In this document: one piece after another, positions 37,016 through 45,210 of the stretch
How the letters are laid out: each line of letters opens with the position of its first letter
How positions within the stretch are numbered: the first letter of the stretch is position 1
Assembly (NCBI GenBank): GCA_020845935.1
Contig: JADLEV010000003.1
Span: forward strand, 1-45,210
Source of the DNA: Gammaproteobacteria bacterium
GTDB lineage: Bacteria > Pseudomonadota > Gammaproteobacteria > Ga0077536
Reading direction: 5' to 3'
DNA length: 45,210 nt
Position numbers and translations under genes: made by a program
The notes under the pieces: model-generated
What the model was told of the DNA's origin: nothing
Database searches by the model: none
Seen by the model: only the letters and a program-made list of their open reading frames with translations

Positions 37016-37927
37016 TCAGCGCCACCACTCCAGCGCCATTGCCAGCAACGGTATCAGGCAGACGCCGGCCAGGATCGACAGCGAGACTGCGGCGGACATC
37101 AGTTCGCTGTCGAGCCTGGCCAGCGAACTGAACGCCAGCGCCATGAAGCCAATCGGCGCGGCGCTGCAGAGGACGACGACCTTGAACGTCGTGCCGTCCA
37201 GGCCGAACAGCAGCGCCAGCGCAACGCCGCAACACAGACCAAAAGCCATCCGGATGGCGACCATCTTCACCGCCAGCGCCGGACGGTGAATGTTCCAGGT
37301 CGTATGGATCCCCAGCGCCACCAGAATCAGCGGCGCAGTCATCTTGCCAAGGGGGTCAAGAATGGCTTGCGCCGCCACCGGTAGCGCGGTTCCGGTCGCG
37401 GCCAGGGTCGCCGCCAGCAACAGCGCCCAGATCAGGGGCGACGCGAACACCCGCCGCGCCATGGCGCGGAACTCGCCGTGCAAGCCGCCATAATGCAACG
37501 CGGTCGCGTAGGTGAAAGTCGCGGTCATCACGGCATTGCCGAAGTCCCAGAGGATGGCGTCAGCGAACCCCGCCTCGCCGTACAGCGCCAGCACGAACGG
37601 GAACATGACGGCGTTGTTGACGATCAGCGTGCCGACCGCGATCGATCCGGCGCTGGCGCGATCGAGTGAATTCGTCTTCAGCAGCAGCAGCGCCGCGCCG
37701 TAGCACAGCGCGTTCACGCTGATGTTCAGCAGCGGCAGCAGCGCGCGCTCGGGCGTGAACGTGATCGTCGCCACGGTGATCACGACCAGTGCGGGCAGCG
37801 TGACGAAAAACACGAAGCGCAGCAGGAAGTCGCCCTGCGACCGATCCGCGAGACCACGCGCGCGCAGCACCATGCCCAACCCGAGGAACACGAAGATCGG
37901 CAGCAGCTGCAGCAGGGTCGAGAGCAT
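37016..37927 (-). CDS. AEC (auxin efflux carrier) family transporter
   Basis: MLSTLLQLLPIFVFLGLGMVLRARGLADRSQGDFLLRFVFFVTLPALVV...; ~10 hydrophobic segments. Confidence 0.9.
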   Translation of the reverse strand: MLSTLLQLLPIFVFLGLGMVLRARGLADRSQGDFLLRFVFFVTLPALVVITVATITFTPERALLPLLNISVNALCYGAALLLLKTNSLDRASAGSIAVGTLIVNNAVMFPFVLALYGEAGFADAILWDFGNAVMTATFTYATALHYGGLHGEFRAMARRVFASPLIWALLLAATLAATGTALPVAAQAILDPLGKMTAPLILVALGIHTTWNIHRPALAVKMVAIRMAFGLCCGVALALLFGLDGTTFKVVVLCSAAPIGFMALAFSSLARLDSELMSAAVSLSILAGVCLIPLLAMALEWWR

Positions 37928-38060
37928 CGCGGGTCTCTAACGAGGGGCAGGCGCCATCATAAGGTACCGGGCCGGCCGGGTCGTACCGGGTTGGTTGTTC
38001 GGCCTGGCGGAAACCCAATACACTGGCGCCACCGCAAAACGCGTAACGGGAGGACGTCTC

Positions 38061-38645
38061 ATGAAGGGCAGTCAATGGCTGTTGCACGTTGTGGCCGCGG
38101 CGCTCGCGCTCGCGGCAGTCAGCGCACGCGCCGATTACGGTGACGACCGCGCACGCATCGAGGATCTGCAGGCGCGCTATCTGTTCGCGTTCGACTTCGG
38201 TGATGCCGAGGGTTACGCCGGGACCTTCGCACCCGACGGCATCCTCGATTACGGCGCCGGCGAGATCAAAGGGCGCGCGGCGATTGCCGAGTTCATCGCG
38301 TCCGGCCGCAAGCGCACCGAGGAGGCGCGCGCCAGGACACCCGCCGGGCAGCGGCCGAACGTCGGCCGGCACATCATCAGCAACATCGTGATCCAGGTGA
38401 ACGGCGACAAGGCTCGTTCGCTTTCCTACTGGTCGCACATGACCAGCGGCGCCGATGGCCGCGGTGGGGTCGACTTCTTTGGCCATTACGAGGATGAGCT
38501 GGTGAAGGTGAACGGCGAGTGGTTGTTCGCCCGGCGCCGGATCTACAACGAAGCGATCCCGGAATGGGCGTCCGAATACGTCAATCCGGTCACGACGCCC
38601 AGCGCAGCGCCACGGCAGCGGGCACCGGCCGCGCCCGCAGGGTAA
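38061..38645 (+). CDS. Secreted nuclear transport factor 2 / SnoaL-like family protein
   Basis: Signal peptide; RIEDLQARYLFAFDFGDAEGYAGTFAPDGILDYGAGEIKGRAAIAEFIA...SYWSHMTSGADGRGGVDFFGHYEDELVKVNGEWLFARRRIYNE. Confidence 0.88.
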   Translation: MKGSQWLLHVVAAALALAAVSARADYGDDRARIEDLQARYLFAFDFGDAEGYAGTFAPDGILDYGAGEIKGRAAIAEFIASGRKRTEEARARTPAGQRPNVGRHIISNIVIQVNGDKARSLSYWSHMTSGADGRGGVDFFGHYEDELVKVNGEWLFARRRIYNEAIPEWASEYVNPVTTPSAAPRQRAPAAPAG

Positions 38646-38671
38646 TTGATGCTTCCGGAACCCTCTCCGTC

Positions 38672-38719
38672 GCGCCGCCCCTGACCGCACCCTGAGATTC
38701 GCGCCATCAGGGGCGGCGC
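38672..38719. terminator. 13-bp perfect inverted repeat between convergent genes
   Basis: GCGCCGCCCCTGA-(22 nt)-TCAGGGGCGGCGC between stops at 38645 (+) and 38729 (-). Confidence 0.5.
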
Positions 38720-38728
38720 CCACAGTCG

Positions 38729-39658
38729 TCAGCGATATGTCGCCGGCAACGGAAACAGACCATCATACGGTGACCAATTCGGCACGGGTCGATCATCCGG
38801 CGCGTAGTAGAACGCGGCGTGGATATCGCGGATCCTGCCGTGGTCGAGGTGAAACACTTCGGTGAAGTGATTGCGCCATTTGCTGTTCCCCGCCTCGCGG
38901 CGGAACACCGCCGAGACCATGACCGCCTGAGCCTCCTCGTCGATGACGAAATAGTCTCGTCCGGCGACGATCGCGACGCCGAAGTCGGCCTGGGTGCGGC
39001 AATCGCTCTTGCCGTCGTTGCCGATGTCCATGCCTGCACGCAGCGGTGAGTTGAACGTCGGGAAACCGTTCTCGTAGCGGCTGCACCCCGGATGACCCTT
39101 GACGATGCGACCATCATGGCTGGTGATGCCGTCGAAATAGCTGTTGACGATCGCCTGCAAGGCCTCGCGCTGCATGCGTTCGCCGGCAGGGACGATACGC
39201 TCCGCCGGCAGCGTGGCGCGCAGCCTCTCGAGGTCGAACGGCGTCTTGCCCGGCTCGCCAGTCACGCCCGGATCGCTCTTGCGCGCAACGAACCATTCGG
39301 CTTCGGTGACCTGCTCCCAGCCCACTTTCAGGCGCAGCGCGACGACGGCCTCTTCGGCACCCAGCAGCACCGTGCCGAAATAGCCGGCCTGCGCGCGCAT
39401 CGGATCCAGATAGCGCCGTTGCACCGAGCCGAGCGCCGTCACGTTCCGCCAGACCCCCTCGCCTGCCGGGATCACGATCGAGTTCTCGGTCTGCCGGAAA
39501 CCCACCCAGAGATTGGCGGCGGCCGGATCGTGTTCGACGACCGCGGCCAGATACCCTTCCAGATGTCGCCTGAGACAGGCGCGGTCACAATCCGCCGCCC
39601 CCGCAACCCGACCGAGCAATAGGCTTGCCATGAGGACCATCGTCAAACGCAGCTTCAT
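38729..39658 (-). CDS. Secreted protein of uncharacterised family with HPxCxRxENG motif (DUF8021-like)
   Basis: Signal peptide MKLRLTMVLMASLLLGRVAGA; ENSIVIPAGEGVWRNVTALG...; GHPGCSRYENGFPTFNSP; paralogous to 42784..43638. Confidence 0.75.
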   Translation of the reverse strand: MKLRLTMVLMASLLLGRVAGAADCDRACLRRHLEGYLAAVVEHDPAAANLWVGFRQTENSIVIPAGEGVWRNVTALGSVQRRYLDPMRAQAGYFGTVLLGAEEAVVALRLKVGWEQVTEAEWFVARKSDPGVTGEPGKTPFDLERLRATLPAERIVPAGERMQREALQAIVNSYFDGITSHDGRIVKGHPGCSRYENGFPTFNSPLRAGMDIGNDGKSDCRTQADFGVAIVAGRDYFVIDEEAQAVMVSAVFRREAGNSKWRNHFTEVFHLDHGRIRDIHAAFYYAPDDRPVPNWSPYDGLFPLPATYR

Positions 39659-39716
39659 TAATTTCCCCTCGTCGCCCCGATTGGTGAATCGGAAGCAATG
39701 GTCCGAGTCGTCGAAA

Positions 39717-40592
39717 TCAACGACGCTCGGTTCTTGCTTGCCCGAGAAACCTTGCCATCGCCGCGCGATCCGCCGCAGTGAGCTGGCTGGTGTTGTGCTC
39801 GATGACCTCGGCCATGGTGCCGCCGACAAAATCGATATCGGGCTTCATGCCGAGCCGCAGCAGGGTTTCGATCTCCTCGTGCGACCAGCCGGCGAGCGCC
39901 GCCGCATCAATCGCCTCGATTTTCTGCTCGCCGAGCATCGTGCCGGCCAACTCGCTGTCGGCGCGCGGAATCCCGAGCGCATTGCGCGGGGTATGACATT
40001 CGCCGCAGTGCCCGAGATGACGCACCAGATAGGCGCCCCGCGCCCGCACCGGATCCGTTTCCGGCGGCGGCGTGGCCTGTAACCGATCGGCGAGACGGTT
40101 CCAGCCCGCCATCAGCCAGGGCGACAGCCACGGCGGCAGGACGTGCCCGGGCACCGCGTTGCGCACTGGCGGTTGCGCCAGCAGCCAGGCGCCGATATCG
40201 AGGATGTCGGCCGTCGTCAATCCGGCGTAGGCGCGGTAGGGAAAGGCGGGGAAATAGAAACCGCCCTCCGGCCGGCGACCGTGGCGCAGCGCCAGCACGA
40301 ATTCGCGGCCACCCCAGCCGGCGATGCCGGTCTCCGGGTCCGGGGTGATGTTGGGCGCGCGAAACGTGCCGAAGGGGCTCTCGATCGGCCGGCCGCCGCT
40401 GAGCCCGGCACTGCCATCGGCGCCGGCATGACACGGAATGCAACCACCGGCATGCACCAGGTAACGGCCGCGTTCGATCGCCGCCGCGTCGCGCGGCAGC
40501 GCGGCATCTGCCGTGGCCGGCAGGCGGAACAGCCAGATGCCGCCACCAGCCAGCGCCAGCAGCAGCACGGCGAGGGTCAGTCGGCCGCCCAT
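39717..40592 (-). CDS. Di-haem c-type cytochrome, membrane-anchored
   Basis: Two CXXCH motifs: GGCIPCHAG and LGHCGECHTPRNALG; N-terminal TM LTLAVLLLALAGGGIWLF. Confidence 0.9.
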   Translation of the reverse strand: MGGRLTLAVLLLALAGGGIWLFRLPATADAALPRDAAAIERGRYLVHAGGCIPCHAGADGSAGLSGGRPIESPFGTFRAPNITPDPETGIAGWGGREFVLALRHGRRPEGGFYFPAFPYRAYAGLTTADILDIGAWLLAQPPVRNAVPGHVLPPWLSPWLMAGWNRLADRLQATPPPETDPVRARGAYLVRHLGHCGECHTPRNALGIPRADSELAGTMLGEQKIEAIDAAALAGWSHEEIETLLRLGMKPDIDFVGGTMAEVIEHNTSQLTAADRAAMARFLGQARTERR

Positions 40593-40665
40593 CGATGGCC
40601 CCGGCAGCGCACGGCAGATGGCCAAACCATCCCGACACCGCGCGCCGGCGTCATGACGAGCGGCG

Positions 40666-41145
40666 CTACTCCGCGCGGTTGCTGTCGTGACAGGTACTGC
40701 ACGCCGCGCCCAACGGCCGCAAGGCAGCGATGGTGGCCGCCTGGTCACCGCTGCGTGCCGCGGCGGCGAGCGCGGTCGCATGGCGGATCAGGTCCTGCGC
40801 CTTCGCCTTGAAATCGTCGGCGTTGTCCCAAATCTTCGGCAGCGCGCGTGTCTCGACCTTGAAGGCGCGCGTATCAGGCACGAAGGTCTCGGCGATCATG
40901 TCCGCGAGCTGCGCGATGCGTGTCGCGTTGCGTTCGGCAATGGCGGCGTCGAACGGAGTCGTGCCACGCGCCATGCCGCCGATCGGAGCCATGTTGTGGT
41001 TCATCAGCTTGAATATTGCCTGGCGTGTTTCGACGGCCGTTTGCGCACGTTGCTCCGGCGTCGGAGGCGGCTGCTGCGCGACCGCGGTTCCGGTCCATGC
41101 CAGCAAGCCCAACAGTGCCAGGCGGCCACTCGTCGCATCGATCAT
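40666..41145 (-). CDS. Cytochrome c' (class II)
   Basis: Signal peptide; helical bundle; C-terminal haem motif GAACSTCHDSNRAE. Confidence 0.9.
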   Translation of the reverse strand: MIDATSGRLALLGLLAWTGTAVAQQPPPTPEQRAQTAVETRQAIFKLMNHNMAPIGGMARGTTPFDAAIAERNATRIAQLADMIAETFVPDTRAFKVETRALPKIWDNADDFKAKAQDLIRHATALAAAARSGDQAATIAALRPLGAACSTCHDSNRAE

Positions 41146-41266
41146 GTCGTCACGCTCCCGCAGGTTGAGGAACGGCCCGGGCATGCTAGCACGACCCTCG
41201 CGACCGCCGGAGGCCGGCGCAGGAGCCGGTGGTAAACTCGGGCGCGACAGCGGGGGGATTCTGGCA

Positions 41267-42607
41267 ATGCCACAGCAACAGACCTTGACACCGGAGCAGA
41301 AGCGGCAGGAACGATTGCGGCGCTGGCAACAGCCCGCCGGCGTGCAGTTCGCCAGCGACGAGGTGGCGGCGGGCTATCGGCAGCGGGTACAGAACCTGAT
41401 CGACGTGCTCGAGCTGCGGCGACCGCAATGGATTCCGGTCTGTCCCATGTCCGGGTGTTATCCCTTCGTCTATGCCGGCATCACGCTGCAGGACGCGATG
41501 TACGACCACGCCAGGCTCAGCGCCGCGATGCTGCGCTATCACACCGATTTCCAGCCGGACTTCGGCGCCAGCTCGATGCTGTTCGGCCTCGGCGGCGTGC
41601 TGGAAACACTGGACTACAAGCTCTATCACTGGCCGGGCCACGGCATCCCAGCGAACCGGCCCTATCAGTGCGTCGAAGACGAATACATGAAGGCGGATGA
41701 ATACGATCATCTGCTCAATGACCCCTCGGACTTCTTCATGCGCTGCTTCCTGCCGCGCATCTTCGGCGCGCTGGAACCGTTTCGTGCCATGGCGCCGCTC
41801 ACCGACATACTCGAGATTCCTTCCGCCGGCCTGTTCGCCATGCCGTTCGGCTTGCCGGCGATGCAGCAGACGCTGCGGCGGCTGCTCGCAGCAGGCGACG
41901 CGGCCATGGCCTGGATCCAGACCAGCTCCGCGATCTCGGGACGCCTGGCGGCGACGCTCGGCTTGCCGACCCTGGTCGGCGGTTTCACCAAGGCCCCGTT
42001 CGATTGCATTGGCGACACGATGCGCGGCACGCGCGGCATCATGCTGGACCTGTATCGACAGCCACGACAGGTCCTCGCCGCGGTGGAGCGCTTCGTGCCG
42101 CTGGCGATCGAAGCCGGCGTACGTTCGGCCAACGCCTCCGGCTGCCCGTTGGTGATGCTGCCGTTGCACAAGGGCGCGGACGCCTTCATGTCGCGCCGGA
42201 ACTTCGAGAAGTTCTACTGGCCGACGCTGAAGGCCGTGGTGCTCGGCCTGATCGAGCAGGGCGTGATCCCGTATCTGTTCGTCGAAGGCAGCTACAACCA
42301 GCGGCTCGATTTGATCCGCGACCCGGAGATTCCGGCTGGCAAGACGTTTTGGGTCTTCGATCGCACCGATCTGCGCGAAGTGAAGAAACACTTCACCGGC
42401 TGGGCCTGCATCGGTGGCAATGTGCCGGTCTCGATGCTGGTCGCGAGCACACCGGACGAGATCCGGACGCACGTACGGGATCTGCTCCGGGACTGCGGCG
42501 GCGACGGCGGCTACGTCCTCACCACCGGCGCCCCGATAGACGACGCCCGCGCCGAGAACGTGCATGCGCTGATAGCAGCCGGCAGGGAATTCGGCGTGCA
42601 TGGCTGA
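41267..42607 (+). CDS. Uroporphyrinogen decarboxylase (URO-D) family protein, probable non-HemE member
   Basis: ATG 41267; RRPQWIPVCPMSGCYPFVYAGITLQDAMYDH...; LPLHKGADAFMSRRNFEKFYWPTLKAVVLGLIEQGVIPYLFVEGSYNQRLDLIRD...GWACIGGNVPVSMLVASTPDEIRTHVRDLLRDCGGDGGYVLTTG. Confidence 0.88.
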   Translation: MPQQQTLTPEQKRQERLRRWQQPAGVQFASDEVAAGYRQRVQNLIDVLELRRPQWIPVCPMSGCYPFVYAGITLQDAMYDHARLSAAMLRYHTDFQPDFGASSMLFGLGGVLETLDYKLYHWPGHGIPANRPYQCVEDEYMKADEYDHLLNDPSDFFMRCFLPRIFGALEPFRAMAPLTDILEIPSAGLFAMPFGLPAMQQTLRRLLAAGDAAMAWIQTSSAISGRLAATLGLPTLVGGFTKAPFDCIGDTMRGTRGIMLDLYRQPRQVLAAVERFVPLAIEAGVRSANASGCPLVMLPLHKGADAFMSRRNFEKFYWPTLKAVVLGLIEQGVIPYLFVEGSYNQRLDLIRDPEIPAGKTFWVFDRTDLREVKKHFTGWACIGGNVPVSMLVASTPDEIRTHVRDLLRDCGGDGGYVLTTGAPIDDARAENVHALIAAGREFGVHG

Positions 42608-42783
42608 GGCGCGCGGCCTCGAAATCGAACAGAGCGCCGGCATCAATCCGTTTCGGTTCGGTTTCGTCGGCGCCGCGGATTTCCATTCCGGCATCTCGGC
42701 ATCGGAAGAGGAAAACTTCGCCGCGCTCGGCACTACGCCGCAGGCCCGGCCCCGAGCCACGGGAACGGGCGTGCCGTGGCGGC

Positions 42784-43638
42784 TCACCATGCCGCAGGCA
42801 TGTGATACGGCACGGTGATAAACACCGCTTCGACCTGGCGGATCAGCCCGTCGTCGATCTTGAACAGTTCGAGCAGATGGAATGTGTGCGGCCGGCGGAT
42901 CGGTGCCTCGACGACGCGGCCATCGGTCAGCGTATAGCGACCGAGCCGGCCGCGATGATCGATGAAGCCGGCGGCGAGCACCAGGCCGCGCTCCTCGTCG
43001 ATCAACGGATAGCGTCGATCGCGCAGCCGGTCGTCGTAGCGATAGATGCCGAGCCGGAACTGCTCCTCGCAGCCGAGCCGGGCATTGGGCAGGACCGTCG
43101 CGTCGGGATTGTTGGTCGTCTGAAAACCGTTCTCGATGCGGTCGCAGTCGGGATGAAAATGCGTGAACAATGCGCCGTCGTTCAATTGCAGCGTGTCTAA
43201 GTAGCCATCGGCAATCGAGAGCATTCGCGCGCGCGGCCGGCGTCGCTCCGGCGGCACGATTTCTTGTAGCACTGGTTTGTCGATTGGCGCGGCCTGCGGC
43301 AGCTTGAAGCCTTCGTCATCGAGCCGCAGCACGATGCATTCGGCTTCGGCGACCCGACCGCCGGTCACCTTGAGCCGCAGCGCGAACAGCGATTCCGCCA
43401 GCGGTTCGCGGACCTGACCGAAAAAGCCCACGGCACCCGCGACCGGATCGGCGAACCGCAGACGGTACCCGCCAAGGCCGATGCAGGTGCCCCAGAGCCC
43501 GTCGCCAATCGCGAGCTGCACGTTGTTCTCCGAGCAGCGCGCCGCCGGTGTCCACGGCACCTTGCCGGGGTCCTGGCTGGCCAGCGCGTCAAGATAGCGA
43601 TCCAGCAGCGCATCCAGCGCGGCACGTTCCTGGGTCAT
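42784..43638 (-). CDS. Cytosolic-looking paralogue of the HPxCxRxENG family (DUF8021-like)
   Basis: MTQERAALDALLDRYLDALASQDP...; ENNVQLAIGDGLWGTCIGLGGYRLRFADP...ALRLKVTGGRVAEAECIVLR; FHPDCDRIENGFQTTNNP; ATG at 43638 or 43659. Confidence 0.75.
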   Translation of the reverse strand: MTQERAALDALLDRYLDALASQDPGKVPWTPAARCSENNVQLAIGDGLWGTCIGLGGYRLRFADPVAGAVGFFGQVREPLAESLFALRLKVTGGRVAEAECIVLRLDDEGFKLPQAAPIDKPVLQEIVPPERRRPRARMLSIADGYLDTLQLNDGALFTHFHPDCDRIENGFQTTNNPDATVLPNARLGCEEQFRLGIYRYDDRLRDRRYPLIDEERGLVLAAGFIDHRGRLGRYTLTDGRVVEAPIRRPHTFHLLELFKIDDGLIRQVEAVFITVPYHMPAAW

Positions 43639-43719
43639 CGGCGAAGCCTCCGGTGGCAATAAGGTGCCCGCGAGCCTCGCACGAGGGGCGAAGCAGGGTC
43701 AATCGCTATACTCGGCGCC

Positions 43720-44898
43720 ATGGCTTACAGCGGTTCACTTCGCCGTACCGGTTCGCGCTGGCGGTACCGTGCCTGGCTGCTGCTCGCAACGCTGGTGCTG
43801 TGCTGCGGCGAGTCCGCCATGGCGCAACCGACGCGTGCGGCGGTGCTCGAAGTCTTCGTTCGCGACGGCTGCCCGCATTGTGCCGACGCCAAGGCGTACC
43901 TGCCGCAATTCGGTGCCGAGCGGCCCTGGCTGACGATCGTCTACCGGCCGGTCGATACCGATCGCGCTGCCCGCGACGATCTCGAACGCCACTCTCGCGC
44001 GGCCGGCATCTGGCCACCGGGCGTGCCGACCTTCGTCATCGATGGCCGGGTGCTGGTCGGCTTCGGCACCGCCGCCGACACCGGACCGGCGCTCGCTGCA
44101 CTGGTCGCGCACAGTGTGTCCGGCGCCGCGGTCGGCGATGGCGCACCGCAGCAAAGCAAGAGCATCGAAACCCGCTGGTTCGGCACCTTGAGCGCCGAGC
44201 GCTTCGGCTTGCCGCTGTTCACGCTGGCGCTTGGCCTGCTCGACGGCTTCAATCCCTGCGCGATGTGGGTGCTGCTGTTCCTGCTGTCGTTGTTGATCCA
44301 TCTGCGCGATCGCCGGCGCATGGCGTGGATCGCGGGTACCTTTGTCGTCGCCAGCGGTGCGGTCTATTACGCCTTCATGGCGGCCTGGCTGAACGTGTTC
44401 CTGCTGGTCGGGTTTTCCGCCGCGGTGCGCTGGACGCTGGCGCTGGCGGCGATCGCCATCGGCGCCGTCAACGTCAAGGATTACTTCGCCTTCGGCCGCG
44501 GCGTGTCGTTGTCGATCCCCGCCGCGGCAAAACCGGGTCTGTACCAGCGGATGCGTGACATCCTGCAGGCGCGCTCGCTGCTGCCGGCACTGGCCGGCGT
44601 TGCCGTGCTCGCGGTGGTCGTCAATTTCATCGAAATCCTCTGCACCGCCGGGCTGCCGGCGATCTACACGGCGGTGCTGGCGCAGCACGAACTCTCGGTT
44701 GCGGCGCGGCACGGCTATCTGCTGCTGTACATCGCCGGCTACATCACCGACGACACGCTGATGGTGGCGACCGCGGTGATTGCGCTCGGCAGCAACAAGC
44801 TGACCGAACGCACCGGCCGCCAGCTCAAGCTGGTGAGCGGGCTGGTGATGCTGGCGCTGGGGCTGGTGCTGGCGCTGCGGCCGGAGTGGGTGGCGTAG
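43720..44898 (+). CDS. Glutaredoxin/thioredoxin-domain (CPHC) - CcdA/DsbD-like membrane fusion protein
   Basis: Signal peptide; VFVRDGCPHCADAKAYLPQF...GVPTFVIDGRVLVGFG; LGLLDGFNPCAMWVLLFLLSLL; NFIEILCTAGLPAIYTAVL; multiple TMs. Confidence 0.88.
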   Translation: MAYSGSLRRTGSRWRYRAWLLLATLVLCCGESAMAQPTRAAVLEVFVRDGCPHCADAKAYLPQFGAERPWLTIVYRPVDTDRAARDDLERHSRAAGIWPPGVPTFVIDGRVLVGFGTAADTGPALAALVAHSVSGAAVGDGAPQQSKSIETRWFGTLSAERFGLPLFTLALGLLDGFNPCAMWVLLFLLSLLIHLRDRRRMAWIAGTFVVASGAVYYAFMAAWLNVFLLVGFSAAVRWTLALAAIAIGAVNVKDYFAFGRGVSLSIPAAAKPGLYQRMRDILQARSLLPALAGVAVLAVVVNFIEILCTAGLPAIYTAVLAQHELSVAARHGYLLLYIAGYITDDTLMVATAVIALGSNKLTERTGRQLKLVSGLVMLALGLVLALRPEWVA

Positions 44899-45031
44899 GG
44901 CCGCCGCAGCCGGTCGTGCCGTGTGCGCTTGTAACGAATTGCATCGGTCGCGGGCGGTCATTGTCGGCGCGGCGCGATCTCGGCTAGTCTTGAGCACACG
45001 CGATGCTCACTCGCGCACGGAGAACAACACC

Positions 45032-45210
45032 ATGAAAACACTGAAATTCATCGCTACTGCCGCAGCGGTCGCCGCCTTCTCTGGGCCCGCGTTCGCGGAT
45101 TGCACATCGAACCAGATCATGGATGCGGCGCTTGGAGAGCTGCTTCGCAACAATACCGTATGCGGCATTCCCGGCTCCGGCTACTCCGGCGATGAGGATG
45201 ATCGCTGGCA
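45032..45210 (+). CDS. Secreted hypothetical protein, 3' truncated by window edge
   Basis: MKTLKFIATAAAVAAFSGPAFADCTSNQIMDAALGELLRNNTVCGIPGSGYSGDEDDRWQ..., open to the window end; not in ORF track. Confidence 0.65.
   Translation, partial: MKTLKFIATAAAVAAFSGPAFADCTSNQIMDAALGELLRNNTVCGIPGSGYSGDEDDRW

Overview
GC-rich bacterial chromosomal window, probably gammaproteobacterial (PspF/PspABC, PyrB/PyrC' arrangement, REP-like element; inferred, not tested). From left to right: a truncated MepM-like M23 endopeptidase (minus strand, off the left edge and absent from the ORF track); a frameshifted and internally deleted CE15 glucuronoyl esterase pseudogene; divergent glgP/glgA; a class V aminotransferase; a pyrB-pyrC'-pyrK-like cluster whose dihydroorotase has lost metal-binding/catalytic His residues; an NlpC/P60 lipoprotein; a Wza-like export protein; pspF divergent from pspABC with a good sigma-54 promoter; and then the most unusual part of the window, a tightly coupled six-gene membrane operon (15991-30083). 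It encodes an ABC ATPase, an ABC permease fused to an M1-peptidase-like ectodomain without HEXXH and a golvesin/CBD-like C-terminus, an RND adaptor, an RND permease, a 1599-aa RND permease fused in one chain to a complete ABC ATPase domain, and a second ABC permease. Downstream are phage-type ORF6N remnants, a PQQ-dependent lipoprotein dehydrogenase, an alpha/beta hydrolase, a PEP-CTERM protein with a candidate sigma-54 site, an AEC transporter, and a cluster with two paralogous HPxCxRxENG proteins, two c-type cytochromes, a URO-D-family protein and a glutaredoxin-CcdA-like fusion. Most of the long antisense/alternate-frame ORFs in the track look like GC-bias shadows. All family calls come from reading motifs by eye; no database search was run.
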